Shown: positions 27,945 to 36,095, numbered from the stretch's first letter. The stretch is DNA of 64,000 bases from Alistipes ihumii AP11 (GCF_025144665.1 NZ_CP102294.1:682001-746000), one strand, 5' to 3'. The notes: generated from the letters alone by a model not told the origin. Numbers and translations are program-made.

Positions 27945-29219
27945 ATGAAAACGAAAGCTGTAAGACTCTACGGTAAGAACGACCTCCGGCTGGAGGAGTT
28001 CGAGCTGCCGAAAATAAAGGACGACGAGATACTGGCCAAGGTGGTTTGCGACAGCATCTGCATGTCGTCGTACAAAGCCTCGCACGAGGCCGATATCCAC
28101 AAGCGGGTTCCGCGCGACATCGCCCAGAATCCCGTTATCATCGGACACGAGTTCGCGGGCGAGCTGGTCGAGGTGGGCAGCAAGTGGAGCGGCCGCTTCA
28201 AGGCGGGCGACAAATTCTCGATCCAACCCGCGCTCAACTACGAGAAAGGCCCCGTCGGCGTGCTGAGCGCGCCGGGCTACTCGTACCGATTCATCGGCGG
28301 CGACGCGACCTACGTCGTGATTCCGAACGAAGTGATGGAGCAGGGATGCCTGCTACCGTTCACCGGCGAGGGTTACTACCCCGCCTCGCTGTCGGAGCCC
28401 CTGTCGTGCGTGATCGGCGCGATGCACGCCAACTATCATATCACGCCCGGATCGTACAAGCACGACATGGAGATCAAGCAGGGCGGTAACATGGCCATTC
28501 TGGCCGGCGTCGGCCCGATGGGTCTCGCCGCGATCAACTATGCGATTCACCGCACCGACCGCAAGCCGAAGCTGATGGTCGTGACCGACATCGACCAGAC
28601 GCGGCTGGACCGCGCCGCCTCGCTTTATTCGCCCGAGGAAGCGGCCAAGAACGGCATCGAGCTGAAATACGTGAACACGGGCAGCATGGCCGATCCGGTC
28701 GAGGGCCTGAAAGCGCTGACCGACGGGAAGGGCTACAACGACGTGTTCGTATTCGCGCCGGTAGCCGCAGTCGTCGAGCAGGCCGACGCGATTCTGTCGT
28801 TCGACGGCTGTCTGAACTTCTTCGCCGGTCCGGCCAAGACCGACTTCAAGGCTCCGTTCAATTTCTATAACGTGCACTATGCTTACACCCACGTCGTAGG
28901 AACCAGCGGCGGCAACACGGACGACATGAAGGAAGCCCTCGCCATGATGAACGAAGGGCTCGATCCGGCCGGTCTGGTCACGCACGTAGGCGGTATCAAC
29001 GCCGTAATCGACACGACGCTGAATTTGCCGAGCATACCGGGAGGCAAGAAACTGATATACACGCATATCGACATGCCGCTGACCCCGATCGCCGAGTTCG
29101 AGGCCAAAGGCAAGGAAAGTCCGGTCTACGCCGAGCTGCACAAGCTCTGCCAGCAGCACAAGGGGCTATGGAATACCGAGGCGGAGGCCTATCTGCTGGC
29201 CCATGCCGACAAGCTGTAG
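27945..29219 (+). CDS. Zinc-type MDR dehydrogenase, L-sorbose-1-phosphate-reductase-like
   Basis: 424 residues of the medium-chain dehydrogenase fold. The catalytic zinc ligands C39 and H68/E69 (DSICMSSYK, IIGHEFAGE) are present. The four-cysteine structural zinc lobe usual in alcohol dehydrogenases is absent; the segment instead reads NYEKGPVGVLSAPGYSY. The Rossmann region has AGVGPMGLAAINYA, and the C-terminal region contains GTSGGNTDDMKEAL. The best match I recall is the SorE/sorbose-1-phosphate reductase group, which reduces a ketose phosphate to a hexitol phosphate with NADPH. Placement between two aldolase genes fits a sugar-phosphate step, but the substrate is not settled. Confidence 0.8.
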   Translation: MKTKAVRLYGKNDLRLEEFELPKIKDDEILAKVVCDSICMSSYKASHEADIHKRVPRDIAQNPVIIGHEFAGELVEVGSKWSGRFKAGDKFSIQPALNYEKGPVGVLSAPGYSYRFIGGDATYVVIPNEVMEQGCLLPFTGEGYYPASLSEPLSCVIGAMHANYHITPGSYKHDMEIKQGGNMAILAGVGPMGLAAINYAIHRTDRKPKLMVVTDIDQTRLDRAASLYSPEEAAKNGIELKYVNTGSMADPVEGLKALTDGKGYNDVFVFAPVAAVVEQADAILSFDGCLNFFAGPAKTDFKAPFNFYNVHYAYTHVVGTSGGNTDDMKEALAMMNEGLDPAGLVTHVGGINAVIDTTLNLPSIPGGKKLIYTHIDMPLTPIAEFEAKGKESPVYAELHKLCQQHKGLWNTEAEAYLLAHADKL

Positions 29220-29235
29220 ATCAAGAGTAAGGCAA

Positions 29236-29265
29236 CGGTCCGGCGGCACGCGTGCCGCCGGACCG
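29236..29265 (+). repeat. 30-bp perfect palindrome between reductase and aldolase genes
   Basis: CGGTCCGGCGGCACG followed directly by its exact complement, 16 bp past the stop. No T-run is present. It could end a transcript, protect mRNA or bind a regulator. Confidence 0.6.
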
Positions 29266-29350
29266 AAACCCAAGGGAAAGGATACACGATTAGGTTAGTT
29301 AAAATAAACAACTTTTCGGCCGAGGGGCCGAAAGAACAATGAATTAGGTT

Positions 29351-30652
29351 ATGAAACAGTTAGACACCAAGCTGATGCATCCTGCCGACCAGATCACGGT
29401 CGTCATCAGTCGCATCTACCGGAGCGGATTGACTACCACTTCGGGAGGCAACATCTCGATCAAAGACGAGAACGGTGACATCTGGATCACGCCGGGCGGT
29501 ATCGACAAGGGATCGCTGACCCCGAAAGACATCATCTGCGTGAAGCCGGACGGAACGATCATCGGTCCGCACAAGCCGTCTTCGGAATTTCCTTTCCACA
29601 AGGCCATCTACGAGATGCGTCCGAAAATGACCGCCGTCATCCACGCGCATCCGCCCGCACTCGTATCGTTCAGCATCACGCACCAGATACCCAATACGAA
29701 CATCATTCCGCAAGCCAAGCGCGTTTGCGGGAAGATCGGTTTCGCGCCGTACGATGTTCCGGGCAGTCAGGGCCTCGGTCAGAAAATCGCCGCCGAGTTC
29801 AAGAATCACCCCGACTACAAAGCCGTCATCATGGAGAATCACGGCGTCGTGCTGTGCGGCGAGGACCTGATGGACGCGTACCAGCGCTTCGAGACGCTCG
29901 AGTTCTGCGCCCGCACGGTCATCAACGCCAAGACGCTGGGCGAGCCCACGTATCTGACCGACGACCAGATCGAGCAGCACGAAAAGTCGCTTCCTACGGA
30001 TTATCCGCACTTCATGGGCGTCACCTATCCGTCGGACGAGCGGGCGATCCGCAGCCTGATCGTGAAAATGGTGCGTCGCGCCTGCGATCAGGGCCTGATG
30101 ATCAGTTCTTACGGTACGGTTTCGGTGCGCTGGCGGGGTAACGACTTCCTGATTACGCCTCCGGGCGTTCCGCGCTGGGATATCGAGCCGGGCAACATCG
30201 TGCAGGTTAAGAACGGCATGGTCGAGGCCGGCAAGATTCCGAGCCGCTCGGTCGCCCTGCATCAGGAGATCTACCAAAGCCATCCTGAGATCAACTCGAT
30301 CATCATCACGCAGCCTCCGCACCTGATGGGCTTCTGCACGTCGGGCGTCAAGTTCAACGTGCGCACGATCCCCGAAAGCTGGATTTTCCTCAAAGACACC
30401 CCGATCATTCCGTTCGGCGTGCAGTACGAGGATAACAAGAAGATTTCCGACACGCTGAAGAGCGTTCCGGCCGTACTGCTGGCCAACGACTCGGTGCTGA
30501 TCACCGGCGACGGGCTGTTGCAGACCTTCGACCGTCTGGAGGTAGCCGAGTTCAGCGCCAAGTCGCTGATCATGGCGGCTCCGATCGGCGAGCTGAAACC
30601 GATCAACGACAAGGAAGTCGAAGACCTTCGCGTCGCATTCCACGTCAAATAG
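29351..30652 (+). CDS. Tandem class II aldolase with degenerate second domain
   Basis: 433 residues with two class II aldolase/adducin domains. The first (about 8-215) is intact: TTSGGNISIK, the metal motif HAHPP (H98, H100) and ENHGVVL (H164), the set used by fuculose-1-phosphate aldolase. The second (about 220-430) keeps the layout (ISSYGTVSVRW, SVALHQEIYQSH) but the aligned positions read TQPPH and ANDS, so the HxH and HG metal ligands are lost. It is probably a structural or regulatory domain. The gene is preceded by a 30-bp palindrome and overlaps the lipoate ligase by one base. Aldol cleavage of a phosphorylated sugar is likely. Confidence 0.88.
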   Translation: MKQLDTKLMHPADQITVVISRIYRSGLTTTSGGNISIKDENGDIWITPGGIDKGSLTPKDIICVKPDGTIIGPHKPSSEFPFHKAIYEMRPKMTAVIHAHPPALVSFSITHQIPNTNIIPQAKRVCGKIGFAPYDVPGSQGLGQKIAAEFKNHPDYKAVIMENHGVVLCGEDLMDAYQRFETLEFCARTVINAKTLGEPTYLTDDQIEQHEKSLPTDYPHFMGVTYPSDERAIRSLIVKMVRRACDQGLMISSYGTVSVRWRGNDFLITPPGVPRWDIEPGNIVQVKNGMVEAGKIPSRSVALHQEIYQSHPEINSIIITQPPHLMGFCTSGVKFNVRTIPESWIFLKDTPIIPFGVQYEDNKKISDTLKSVPAVLLANDSVLITGDGLLQTFDRLEVAEFSAKSLIMAAPIGELKPINDKEVEDLRVAFHVK

Positions 30653-31398
30653 TGGCCGTGCGGCTCGTAAGAAGCATATCGGACTCCCCTGTCCTGAACG
30701 GGCTGTTGGAGGAGCATCTGTTGACAGAACGTCCCTTAGGGGACGTTCTGCTCTTCTATATCAACCGGCCGTCGGTCATCGTCGGACGCAACCAGCGGAT
30801 CGAAGCGGAGGTAGACACCGATTACTGTCTGCGGCACGGCATCGAGATAGTCCGGCGCCTTTCGGGAGGCGGAACCGTCTACCATGACTACGGAAACATC
30901 AATTACGCTTTTATCGTAGACAAGGACGAAAGGCCCGTTCTGGACCGCGATTTCGCCACGCCGATCATCGATGCGCTGCGACCGCTCGGCGTCGAGGCCG
31001 TCTCGGGAGAACGCAAGGAGCTGCTTGTCGGCGGCTACAAAATCTCGGGGACCGCCTCGCATGTCGCACGCACGCGGATACTTTTCCACGGCACGCTGCT
31101 GCACCGAACGGACCTCGGCGCGCTGGACAGAGCGCTTCGCGGAGACGTCTCGAAGCGCGGTCGGAAAGTCGCGTCGGTTCCGAGTCCGGTCATGAATCTG
31201 GCCACGCTGACCGGAGAGCAGGAAACGACGGAACACTTCCTCGGCAGACTGACCGGATTTTTTGAAAACTATTACGGCACGGCGCTTCGGCTGGAACCGG
31301 AGCCGGAAACGGAAGCCGCGCTCAAAAGAAGAGCGAACGAGTTGTCCGGGCCGGCATCGGGAAGCCTGCAGCCGCCCGTCTCCGAAGCGGAAAGATAA
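30652..31398 (+). CDS. lplA: Lipoate-protein ligase A family
   Basis: 248 residues. The start is GTG at 30652; its G is the last base of the upstream TAG stop, so the two genes are translationally coupled. The motif RRLSGGGTVYHDYGN (67-82), the lysine in VGGYKISGTAS and FHGTLL define the LplA/BirA-type acyltransferase. The extra C-terminal domain of E. coli LplA is missing; the sequence ends in a proline/serine-rich tail. It attaches lipoate (or moves octanoate) to lipoyl domains. Its place at the end of this operon matches a role in modifying K43 of the operon's own E2. Confidence 0.9.
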   Translation: MAVRLVRSISDSPVLNGLLEEHLLTERPLGDVLLFYINRPSVIVGRNQRIEAEVDTDYCLRHGIEIVRRLSGGGTVYHDYGNINYAFIVDKDERPVLDRDFATPIIDALRPLGVEAVSGERKELLVGGYKISGTASHVARTRILFHGTLLHRTDLGALDRALRGDVSKRGRKVASVPSPVMNLATLTGEQETTEHFLGRLTGFFENYYGTALRLEPEPETEAALKRRANELSGPASGSLQPPVSEAER

Positions 31399-31569
31399 CA
31401 GGAAATCCCAAACGGAATAAAGCCGGGCAGGACGATCCGAGCGGAAATCGCCGAAGGATTCGGACTCCCATATTTCCCATATGGAACAGCCGGCGGGAAA
31501 GATCGCATCCGTCCGTGAGGACAAGGGAGCGGAGACCGACGGTTTTATGAAAATAAAAACTCTTTTTCT

Positions 31570-31600
31570 ATTGGATTTCCGGACTTTTTGATTTTCTTTG
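31570..31600 (+). promoter_or_regulatory. Promoter of the cold-shock gene
   Basis: ATTG at 31570-31573 and TTTCTTTG at 31593-31600 with exactly 19 bp between them. The -7 box differs from TAnnTTTG in one base. The start codon follows 24 bp later. Confidence 0.55.
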
Positions 31601-31624
31601 CAATGTTATTCTAATTCAACTTTT

Positions 31625-31825
31625 ATGAAAGGTACAGTAAAGTGGTTTGATTCGGCCAAAGGTTATGGCTTTATCACGACCGAGGCAGGTAGTGACATTT
31701 TCGTACACTACACGGGTATTAACAAGGAAGGGTTCCGCGGTTTGGAAGAAGGCCAGAACGTCGAGTTCGAAGTGAGCGAAGGCAAGAAGGGCGAGCAGGC
31801 CGTGAACGTTTCCGTAATAGGATAA
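31625..31825 (+). CDS. cspA: Cold-shock domain protein
   Basis: 66 residues from the ATG at 31625 ([20 protein letters not shown]), a textbook single-domain CspA fold that binds single-stranded RNA/DNA. RNP1 is KGYGFI and RNP2 is DIFVHY. An in-frame ATG 27 bp upstream would add nine residues not present in the family. The gene stands alone with its own promoter and a strong terminator, as expected for a highly expressed chaperone of RNA. Confidence 0.95.
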   Translation: MKGTVKWFDSAKGYGFITTEAGSDIFVHYTGINKEGFRGLEEGQNVEFEVSEGKKGEQAVNVSVIG

Positions 31826-31872
31826 GATTCTGTATTTATAAAAAGATACTGATTTTTTCTATTTTTCATCCG

Positions 31873-31906
31873 AAAAAAGCCGCAGATTCCCTCTGCGGCT
31901 TTTTTT
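31873..31906 (+). terminator. Rho-independent terminator of cspA
   Basis: An 8-bp GC-rich core stem (GCCGCAGA/TCTGCGGC) extended by A-T pairs and followed by TTTTTTT. An A-run on the left side could also end transcripts in the other direction. Confidence 0.92.
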
Positions 31907-32027
31907 ATCGCCCGGACCTCTTGCGGTCAGCGTCCGAGCGATATGCGGCAAGACGCCTTTCCCCTCTTTTCGTCCGACACATGGCACACGATATGCTGTA
32001 AGGAATAGCGTAAAACGACCGACAGCC

Positions 32028-33317
32028 ATGACTCCGCAACGAACCGCTCGGGAAACGAAGAGCATCATACTGAACAACGTCGTCATATTCAACGGCAAAG
32101 AAGAAAGCACCGTCCGGGGAAGCGTCCGGATCGACGGCAACCGGATTCGAACGGTCTCGACAGAACCGATCGGTTCTGATCGGGACCGGCCGGCCGAGGT
32201 GATCGACGGTCAAGGAAAATTCCTGATGCCGGGACTGATCGACGCGCATTGGCATGCCTTTCTCGCCCCGAACACGACGATGGACCTGATGACGGCCGAC
32301 GAGTCCTACACGCAACTGAAGGCCGGACGCGAAGCCGAACGAACACTGCTGCGGGGCTTCACCACGATCCGGGACGCCGGAGGACCGGTCTTCGGCCTGA
32401 AGCGCGCGATCGACGAGGGAATCGTCGCCGGCCCCCGGATATTCCCCAGCGGCTCGATGATTTCGCAGACGGGCGGTCACGGCGACTTCCGGGCCGTCTA
32501 TGACATTCCCCGGCCGTTCGAGTGCTGCGATCCGACCCACACCGAAATGATCGGAGCGGCGACGATCGCCGACGGTCCGGACGCCGTCGCCGTCGCCGCA
32601 AGAAACAACCTGAGACTGGGCGCCAGCCAGATCAAGCTGATGGTAGGAGGCGGCGCCGCCTCGCTGTACGACCGGCTCGAGGACGTCCAGTTCTTCGAGG
32701 AAGAGATACGGACGGCGGTCCATGCGGCCGAAAACGCCGGCACATACGTCATGGTGCACGTTTACGTCCCCGAGGGAATCAGGCAGGCGATCCGGGCCGG
32801 AGTGAAAAGCATCGAGCACGGACACCTGATCGACGAAGAAACGATGAAAATGATCGCCGACAACGGCGTATGGCTCAGCATGCAGCCGTTCACGGCCGAC
32901 GACAACACCTACCCGAGCGAAGAACAACAGCGCAAGCACGAGATGATCGTCGCCGGCACGGACAATACGTACAAGCTCGCAAAAAAGTACGGCGTCAGGC
33001 TCGCGTGGGGAACCGACCTGCTGTTCAACCCGGCCAAAGCCAAGGACCAGAACCGAGGAATCGCCAAGCTGGCCCGCTGGTTCTCGAACTACGAGATATT
33101 GAAAATGGTAACCCGCGACAACGCGGAGCTGCTCGCCCTGTCGGGCCGCAGGAATCCCTATCCGGGCCCGCTCGGGACGATCGAGACGGACGCCTTGGCC
33201 GATCTGTTGCTCGTCGACGGCAATCCGCTGGAGAATATCGAACTGCTGACCGAACCGGAGAAAAACTTTCTGCTGATCGTCAAGGACGGAACGATATGCA
33301 AGCGACAGGGCGTCTGA
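32028..33317 (+). CDS. Metal-dependent amidohydrolase (imidazolonepropionase/prolidase-like)
   Basis: 429 residues of the amidohydrolase superfamily. Metal-site pieces in order: DAHWHAF (H74, H76) after beta-strand 1, IKLMVGGG (the lysine that may be carboxylated), VMVHVY, KSIEHGHLID and AWGTDLLF (final aspartate). The C-terminal sheet packs with the first strands, as in imidazolonepropionase-like prolidases. No signal peptide is visible, so the protein is cytoplasmic. It stands alone between the cold-shock gene and the mechanosensitive channel. The substrate is unknown; proline dipeptides or other amides are possible. Confidence 0.86.
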   Translation: MTPQRTARETKSIILNNVVIFNGKEESTVRGSVRIDGNRIRTVSTEPIGSDRDRPAEVIDGQGKFLMPGLIDAHWHAFLAPNTTMDLMTADESYTQLKAGREAERTLLRGFTTIRDAGGPVFGLKRAIDEGIVAGPRIFPSGSMISQTGGHGDFRAVYDIPRPFECCDPTHTEMIGAATIADGPDAVAVAARNNLRLGASQIKLMVGGGAASLYDRLEDVQFFEEEIRTAVHAAENAGTYVMVHVYVPEGIRQAIRAGVKSIEHGHLIDEETMKMIADNGVWLSMQPFTADDNTYPSEEQQRKHEMIVAGTDNTYKLAKKYGVRLAWGTDLLFNPAKAKDQNRGIAKLARWFSNYEILKMVTRDNAELLALSGRRNPYPGPLGTIETDALADLLLVDGNPLENIELLTEPEKNFLLIVKDGTICKRQGV

Positions 33318-33897
33318 GGGCGCCGGACCCGCGAGAGGCTCCCCCGAACGGAGAAAAGACAAACGGACCGAGCGGTTCCCGGCACGCCGGTCTCAAGCCG
33401 ACGAAGTCCCGAAGCGATCGGACAAATGCAAGGCCGACCGTGCGACAAGCGACTGCACCCGGAAACACCGTCGGCCGGACCGAGCGGGTCCAAGTATCCG
33501 CACGGGGTTCCGTACCCGCTTCGACAAGTATTTGCACTCGGAATCGTTCCGGCAGACCGGCACGCTGTCATCAGCCAGACCGGAGACCGGTCCATACGGC
33601 GGCATTCCCGGGCCGACAAACCGGAGCCGGGCGTTTCAACCGTCATACAGAGATCGCGCAAAATTCGTCGGAGAATCCGGCAACCGGATCGCCTCGACTA
33701 TTTTCCCAGTGAGATAAGACCGAGCGAACGGGGAGTATTCCCCGCAAAGCATACCGGTCCATAATCCGATCCGGCTCAAGCCCCGAGCGCGTTCAAAAAG
33801 GAAACGGCCGGTGGCCGGAAAGCAGAACCGCCGCCCATACGGAACAGAACCCGGACCCCGCACCCGTCAGGGCGATCCGCCAAACCGAACGGAAAGA
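33318..33897. other. GC-rich spacer after the amidohydrolase gene
   Basis: About 580 bases separating convergent genes. It contains arginine-rich open frames on both strands, with no recognisable protein, promoter box or terminator. I see nothing I can support here. Confidence 0.5.
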
Positions 33898-34989
33898 TCA
33901 TGCACCGGCAGAACCGTCCTTGGCCGCCGGTCCCACATCCATGATCCTCGTCCTGACGAAACAGTCCGGATAGTTGTCTTGAAGAAATTTCAAAAGTTTT
34001 TCCCGAACATCGACCGAAAGGTCCCACCGCGAGCCCGAATCGCTGCTGCTGAACAGCACCCGCACCTCCATGTAACGTTCTTTCATGTCGGTCACCTGCA
34101 CGTTCGAGGCGCGTCCGTCCCATTTCGGGTGATCTCTCAATATCCTTTCGGTCTCCCTGCGCAGGGCTTCCAGCGGCATGCCGTAGTCGAGATACAAGTA
34201 GACGGTGCCGAGCAGCTGGGCCGAATTGATCGTCCAATTCTGAAACGGCTTCTCAAGGAAATAGGTCACGGGCAGAATGAGCCGGCGCTGATCCCACAGG
34301 CGCACGACCACGTATGTCAGCTTGATCTCCTCGATCACGCCCATTTCGCCCTCGACGATCACGCTGTCGTCCAAGCGTATGGGTTGCGTGATAGCCAGCT
34401 GGATACCGGCCAGTATCATGCCGAGACTCTTCTGAGCGGCAAAGCCCACGATAATTCCGGCGATTCCGGCGGACGTAAGCAAACTGACGCCCACCGCCCG
34501 GATCTTGTCGAACGTCATCAGGCAGACGGCTACGACCACGACTACGATCAGTCCGGCGATCATCCGCTCGAAAATCTTCATTTTCGTCAGGCTCCCGCGT
34601 ACCTGCATATCCTTGTCGGCCTTCGCATCGAGCTTTTTCTCCAGCACGTAAAACAATATGCGCGTCAGCTTGATCAGAATCCATCCGATCGTAACGATCA
34701 CGAGAATCTCGATCGCATGATTCATTGCGCCGAAATATCGGGTGTCGTAAAACACGGTCTGACTGAATATCCGGAACATGATCCAGATCAGCAGCAACAG
34801 GAAAGGCATACGAAGCACGTCGATGACGAAATCGTCGAACAGACCTTGGGTTCGGCGGGCCCGCCGGGCCAACTTGCGCGTAACATAGCGGTACAGTATG
34901 ACGACCGCCGTGACCGCGACCGCGAAAATCAGAAAGCCGACGACGATCCGAGCCGTCTCGTTTTGTGCGTAGATGTTCACGGAATCCAT
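33898..34989 (-). CDS. Small-conductance mechanosensitive channel (MscS family)
   Basis: 363 residues from the ATG at 34989 (MDSVNIYAQNETARIVV). Four or five predicted membrane helices lie in the first 200 residues. The pore helix region SLLTSAGIAGIIVGFAAQKSLG matches the glycine/alanine-rich TM3 of MscS, followed by the beta domain (DSVIVEGEMGVIEEIKLTYVV) and an alpha/beta C-terminal domain. The channel opens under membrane tension and releases solutes after osmotic downshift. The gene stands alone, with no close neighbour on its strand. Confidence 0.9.
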   Translation of the reverse strand: MDSVNIYAQNETARIVVGFLIFAVAVTAVVILYRYVTRKLARRARRTQGLFDDFVIDVLRMPFLLLLIWIMFRIFSQTVFYDTRYFGAMNHAIEILVIVTIGWILIKLTRILFYVLEKKLDAKADKDMQVRGSLTKMKIFERMIAGLIVVVVVAVCLMTFDKIRAVGVSLLTSAGIAGIIVGFAAQKSLGMILAGIQLAITQPIRLDDSVIVEGEMGVIEEIKLTYVVVRLWDQRRLILPVTYFLEKPFQNWTINSAQLLGTVYLYLDYGMPLEALRRETERILRDHPKWDGRASNVQVTDMKERYMEVRVLFSSSDSGSRWDLSVDVREKLLKFLQDNYPDCFVRTRIMDVGPAAKDGSAGA

Positions 34990-35291
34990 ATCATAATTGT
35001 TTTGATGTCCGCCCCGGCGTCTCGCAGCGAGACGGAAATCCTTGCACGGAAGAGGCGGAGACTTTCCCTGCAAACATCGTACAAAAGCCGCCGCGTGCCC
35101 CGGACGAAAGAGTCCCCTAAAGAAACATGAACCGAAAACAGGCCGAGGATTTCCGTATCCGGTCCCGGCATAGTCGCAAAGCCCAAGAAACTATGGCTTT
35201 TTTGACATAACTATTTCTCGAAAAGCACCGGAGTTCCGAAATTCAGGCATCCGTTCGTAATAAATTTACTAACCGTTTAAAATCAAAACCT
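34990..35291. other. Divergent spacer between mscS and a small gene
   Basis: About 300 bases shared by leftward mscS and rightward small genes. The 3' half is AT-rich (about 35190-35290), as expected for a promoter region, but I find no exact TAnnTTTG box on either strand. Confidence 0.4.
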
Positions 35292-35531
35292 ATGAAACAT
35301 CGGACATCGTACTTGAAACGAGCGCGGGAAATACAACGAATCGTTTCCCGGCATTACGAACCAGGAAGACAGGACCGAAACCTAAGCGCGGTATACCGTC
35401 GCCACGTCGAACCGCGATTCGGCATCACCTACAAGACCTTTCTGCGGGCCCGGAAGATCGACACCTCACCGCTCGGTCAGGACGAGGCCGTCCGCGAAAC
35501 AGTCCATTCCGACGAGCCATGCGGAGAGTGA
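35292..35531 (+). CDS. Small basic conserved protein of unknown function
   Basis: 79 residues, strongly basic in its first half (MKHRTSYLKRAREIQRIV). It contains RHYEPGRQDR and FGITYKTFLRARK, a pattern I associate with small conserved Bacteroidetes proteins, although I cannot name a family. It could bind nucleic acid, judging by charge alone. The next gene starts 13 bp before its stop in another frame, so the two form a unit. Confidence 0.7.
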   Translation: MKHRTSYLKRAREIQRIVSRHYEPGRQDRNLSAVYRRHVEPRFGITYKTFLRARKIDTSPLGQDEAVRETVHSDEPCGE

Positions 35532-35833
35532 GCCGATTCCATTTCGAGCCGGGTACGGTGTATCTGTTCACCGAATCCAGAAAAGACGAGCCCGAATACG
35601 GCCTGTACGGCCTGTTCGACTGCATGGACCGAGGGAAAATCAAACTCGAGGCGGTCCAGCATCGGCCGTGCGGCCTCCGCTACGAAGAATACCTTCCGGA
35701 CGAATATCGTTACGTGCGCAAAGCGAAAGGAGACGAGATCAGGGACTTCTGCTATCTGCACGGATACGACCGCTGCCGGATAGAGCGCCTGCATACCCCG
35801 GATCTCCGCAATCCGGCCGCAGGCGTTCCCTGA
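35519..35833 (+). CDS. Small hypothetical protein
   Basis: 104 residues, overlapping the end of the preceding small gene by 13 bp. Composition is that of a real soluble protein: YLFTESRKDEPEYGLYGLF, EEYLPDEYRYVRKAKGDEI and FCYLHGYDRC. I do not recognise the family. An open frame on the opposite strand (35477-35932) is less convincing. The coupling to the basic 79-residue protein suggests the pair acts together. Confidence 0.6.
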   Translation: MRRVSRFHFEPGTVYLFTESRKDEPEYGLYGLFDCMDRGKIKLEAVQHRPCGLRYEEYLPDEYRYVRKAKGDEIRDFCYLHGYDRCRIERLHTPDLRNPAAGVP

Positions 35834-35864
35834 TATCTTATGTTGTCGATATTCGCCGTTGCTC

Positions 35865-35895
35865 TTTGTGCGAAAAATCGTTTTGATTACCTTTG
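35865..35895 (+). promoter_or_regulatory. Perfect Bacteroidetes promoter with no coding gene downstream
   Basis: TTTG at 35865-35868, exactly 19 bp, then TACCTTTG at 35888-35895. The next plus-strand protein gene starts 1.27 kb further on, so the transcript is most likely a non-coding RNA. Confidence 0.75.
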
Positions 35896-35901
35896 CACGA
35901 T

Positions 35902-36095
35902 ATGAACGGATGAGATAACCGAATATAGACATACGCGAGATTTAAGCTCGAACTGTTTATTCCAATTCTGAAAGACGCCATTCACCCGATAGAGCAGGAA
36001 AATAGACAGTTGAAGCTTGTGCACAGCACGGGCTTCGACTTACCCTGCACGGTCGATTGGCGTCGCCTCAGAATGTAAGATCGGAGTCCGTGCCT
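35902..36095 (+). ncRNA. ssrS: Probable 6S-type regulatory RNA (Bacteroidales-1-like)
   Basis: Starting about 7 bp after a perfect promoter, the sequence folds into a long interrupted hairpin. ATTCTGA (35965-35971) pairs with TCAGAAT (36068-36074), GACGCCA (35974-35980) with TGGCGTC (36058-36064), GCAGG with CCTGC, and GTTGAAGC with GCTTCGAC near the tip. A long rod with internal loops is the shape of 6S RNA, which binds housekeeping RNA polymerase in stationary phase. The Bacteroidales-1 motif is described as a promoter-defined RNA limited to Bacteroidales; this may be a member. The 3' end is uncertain, because further pairing (GATCGGAG with CTCCGATC) reaches 36149. The RNase P and tmRNA signatures I looked for are absent. 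Confidence 0.55.

Noticed and set aside
33318-33897. Possible small genes in the spacer after the amidohydrolase
   Set aside because: Frames on both strands are arginine/proline-rich, overlap each other and lack promoter boxes or recognisable motifs.
35477-35932. Minus-strand frame of 151 codons over the two small genes
   Set aside because: The plus-strand pair has better composition, and the first small protein matches a conserved type.
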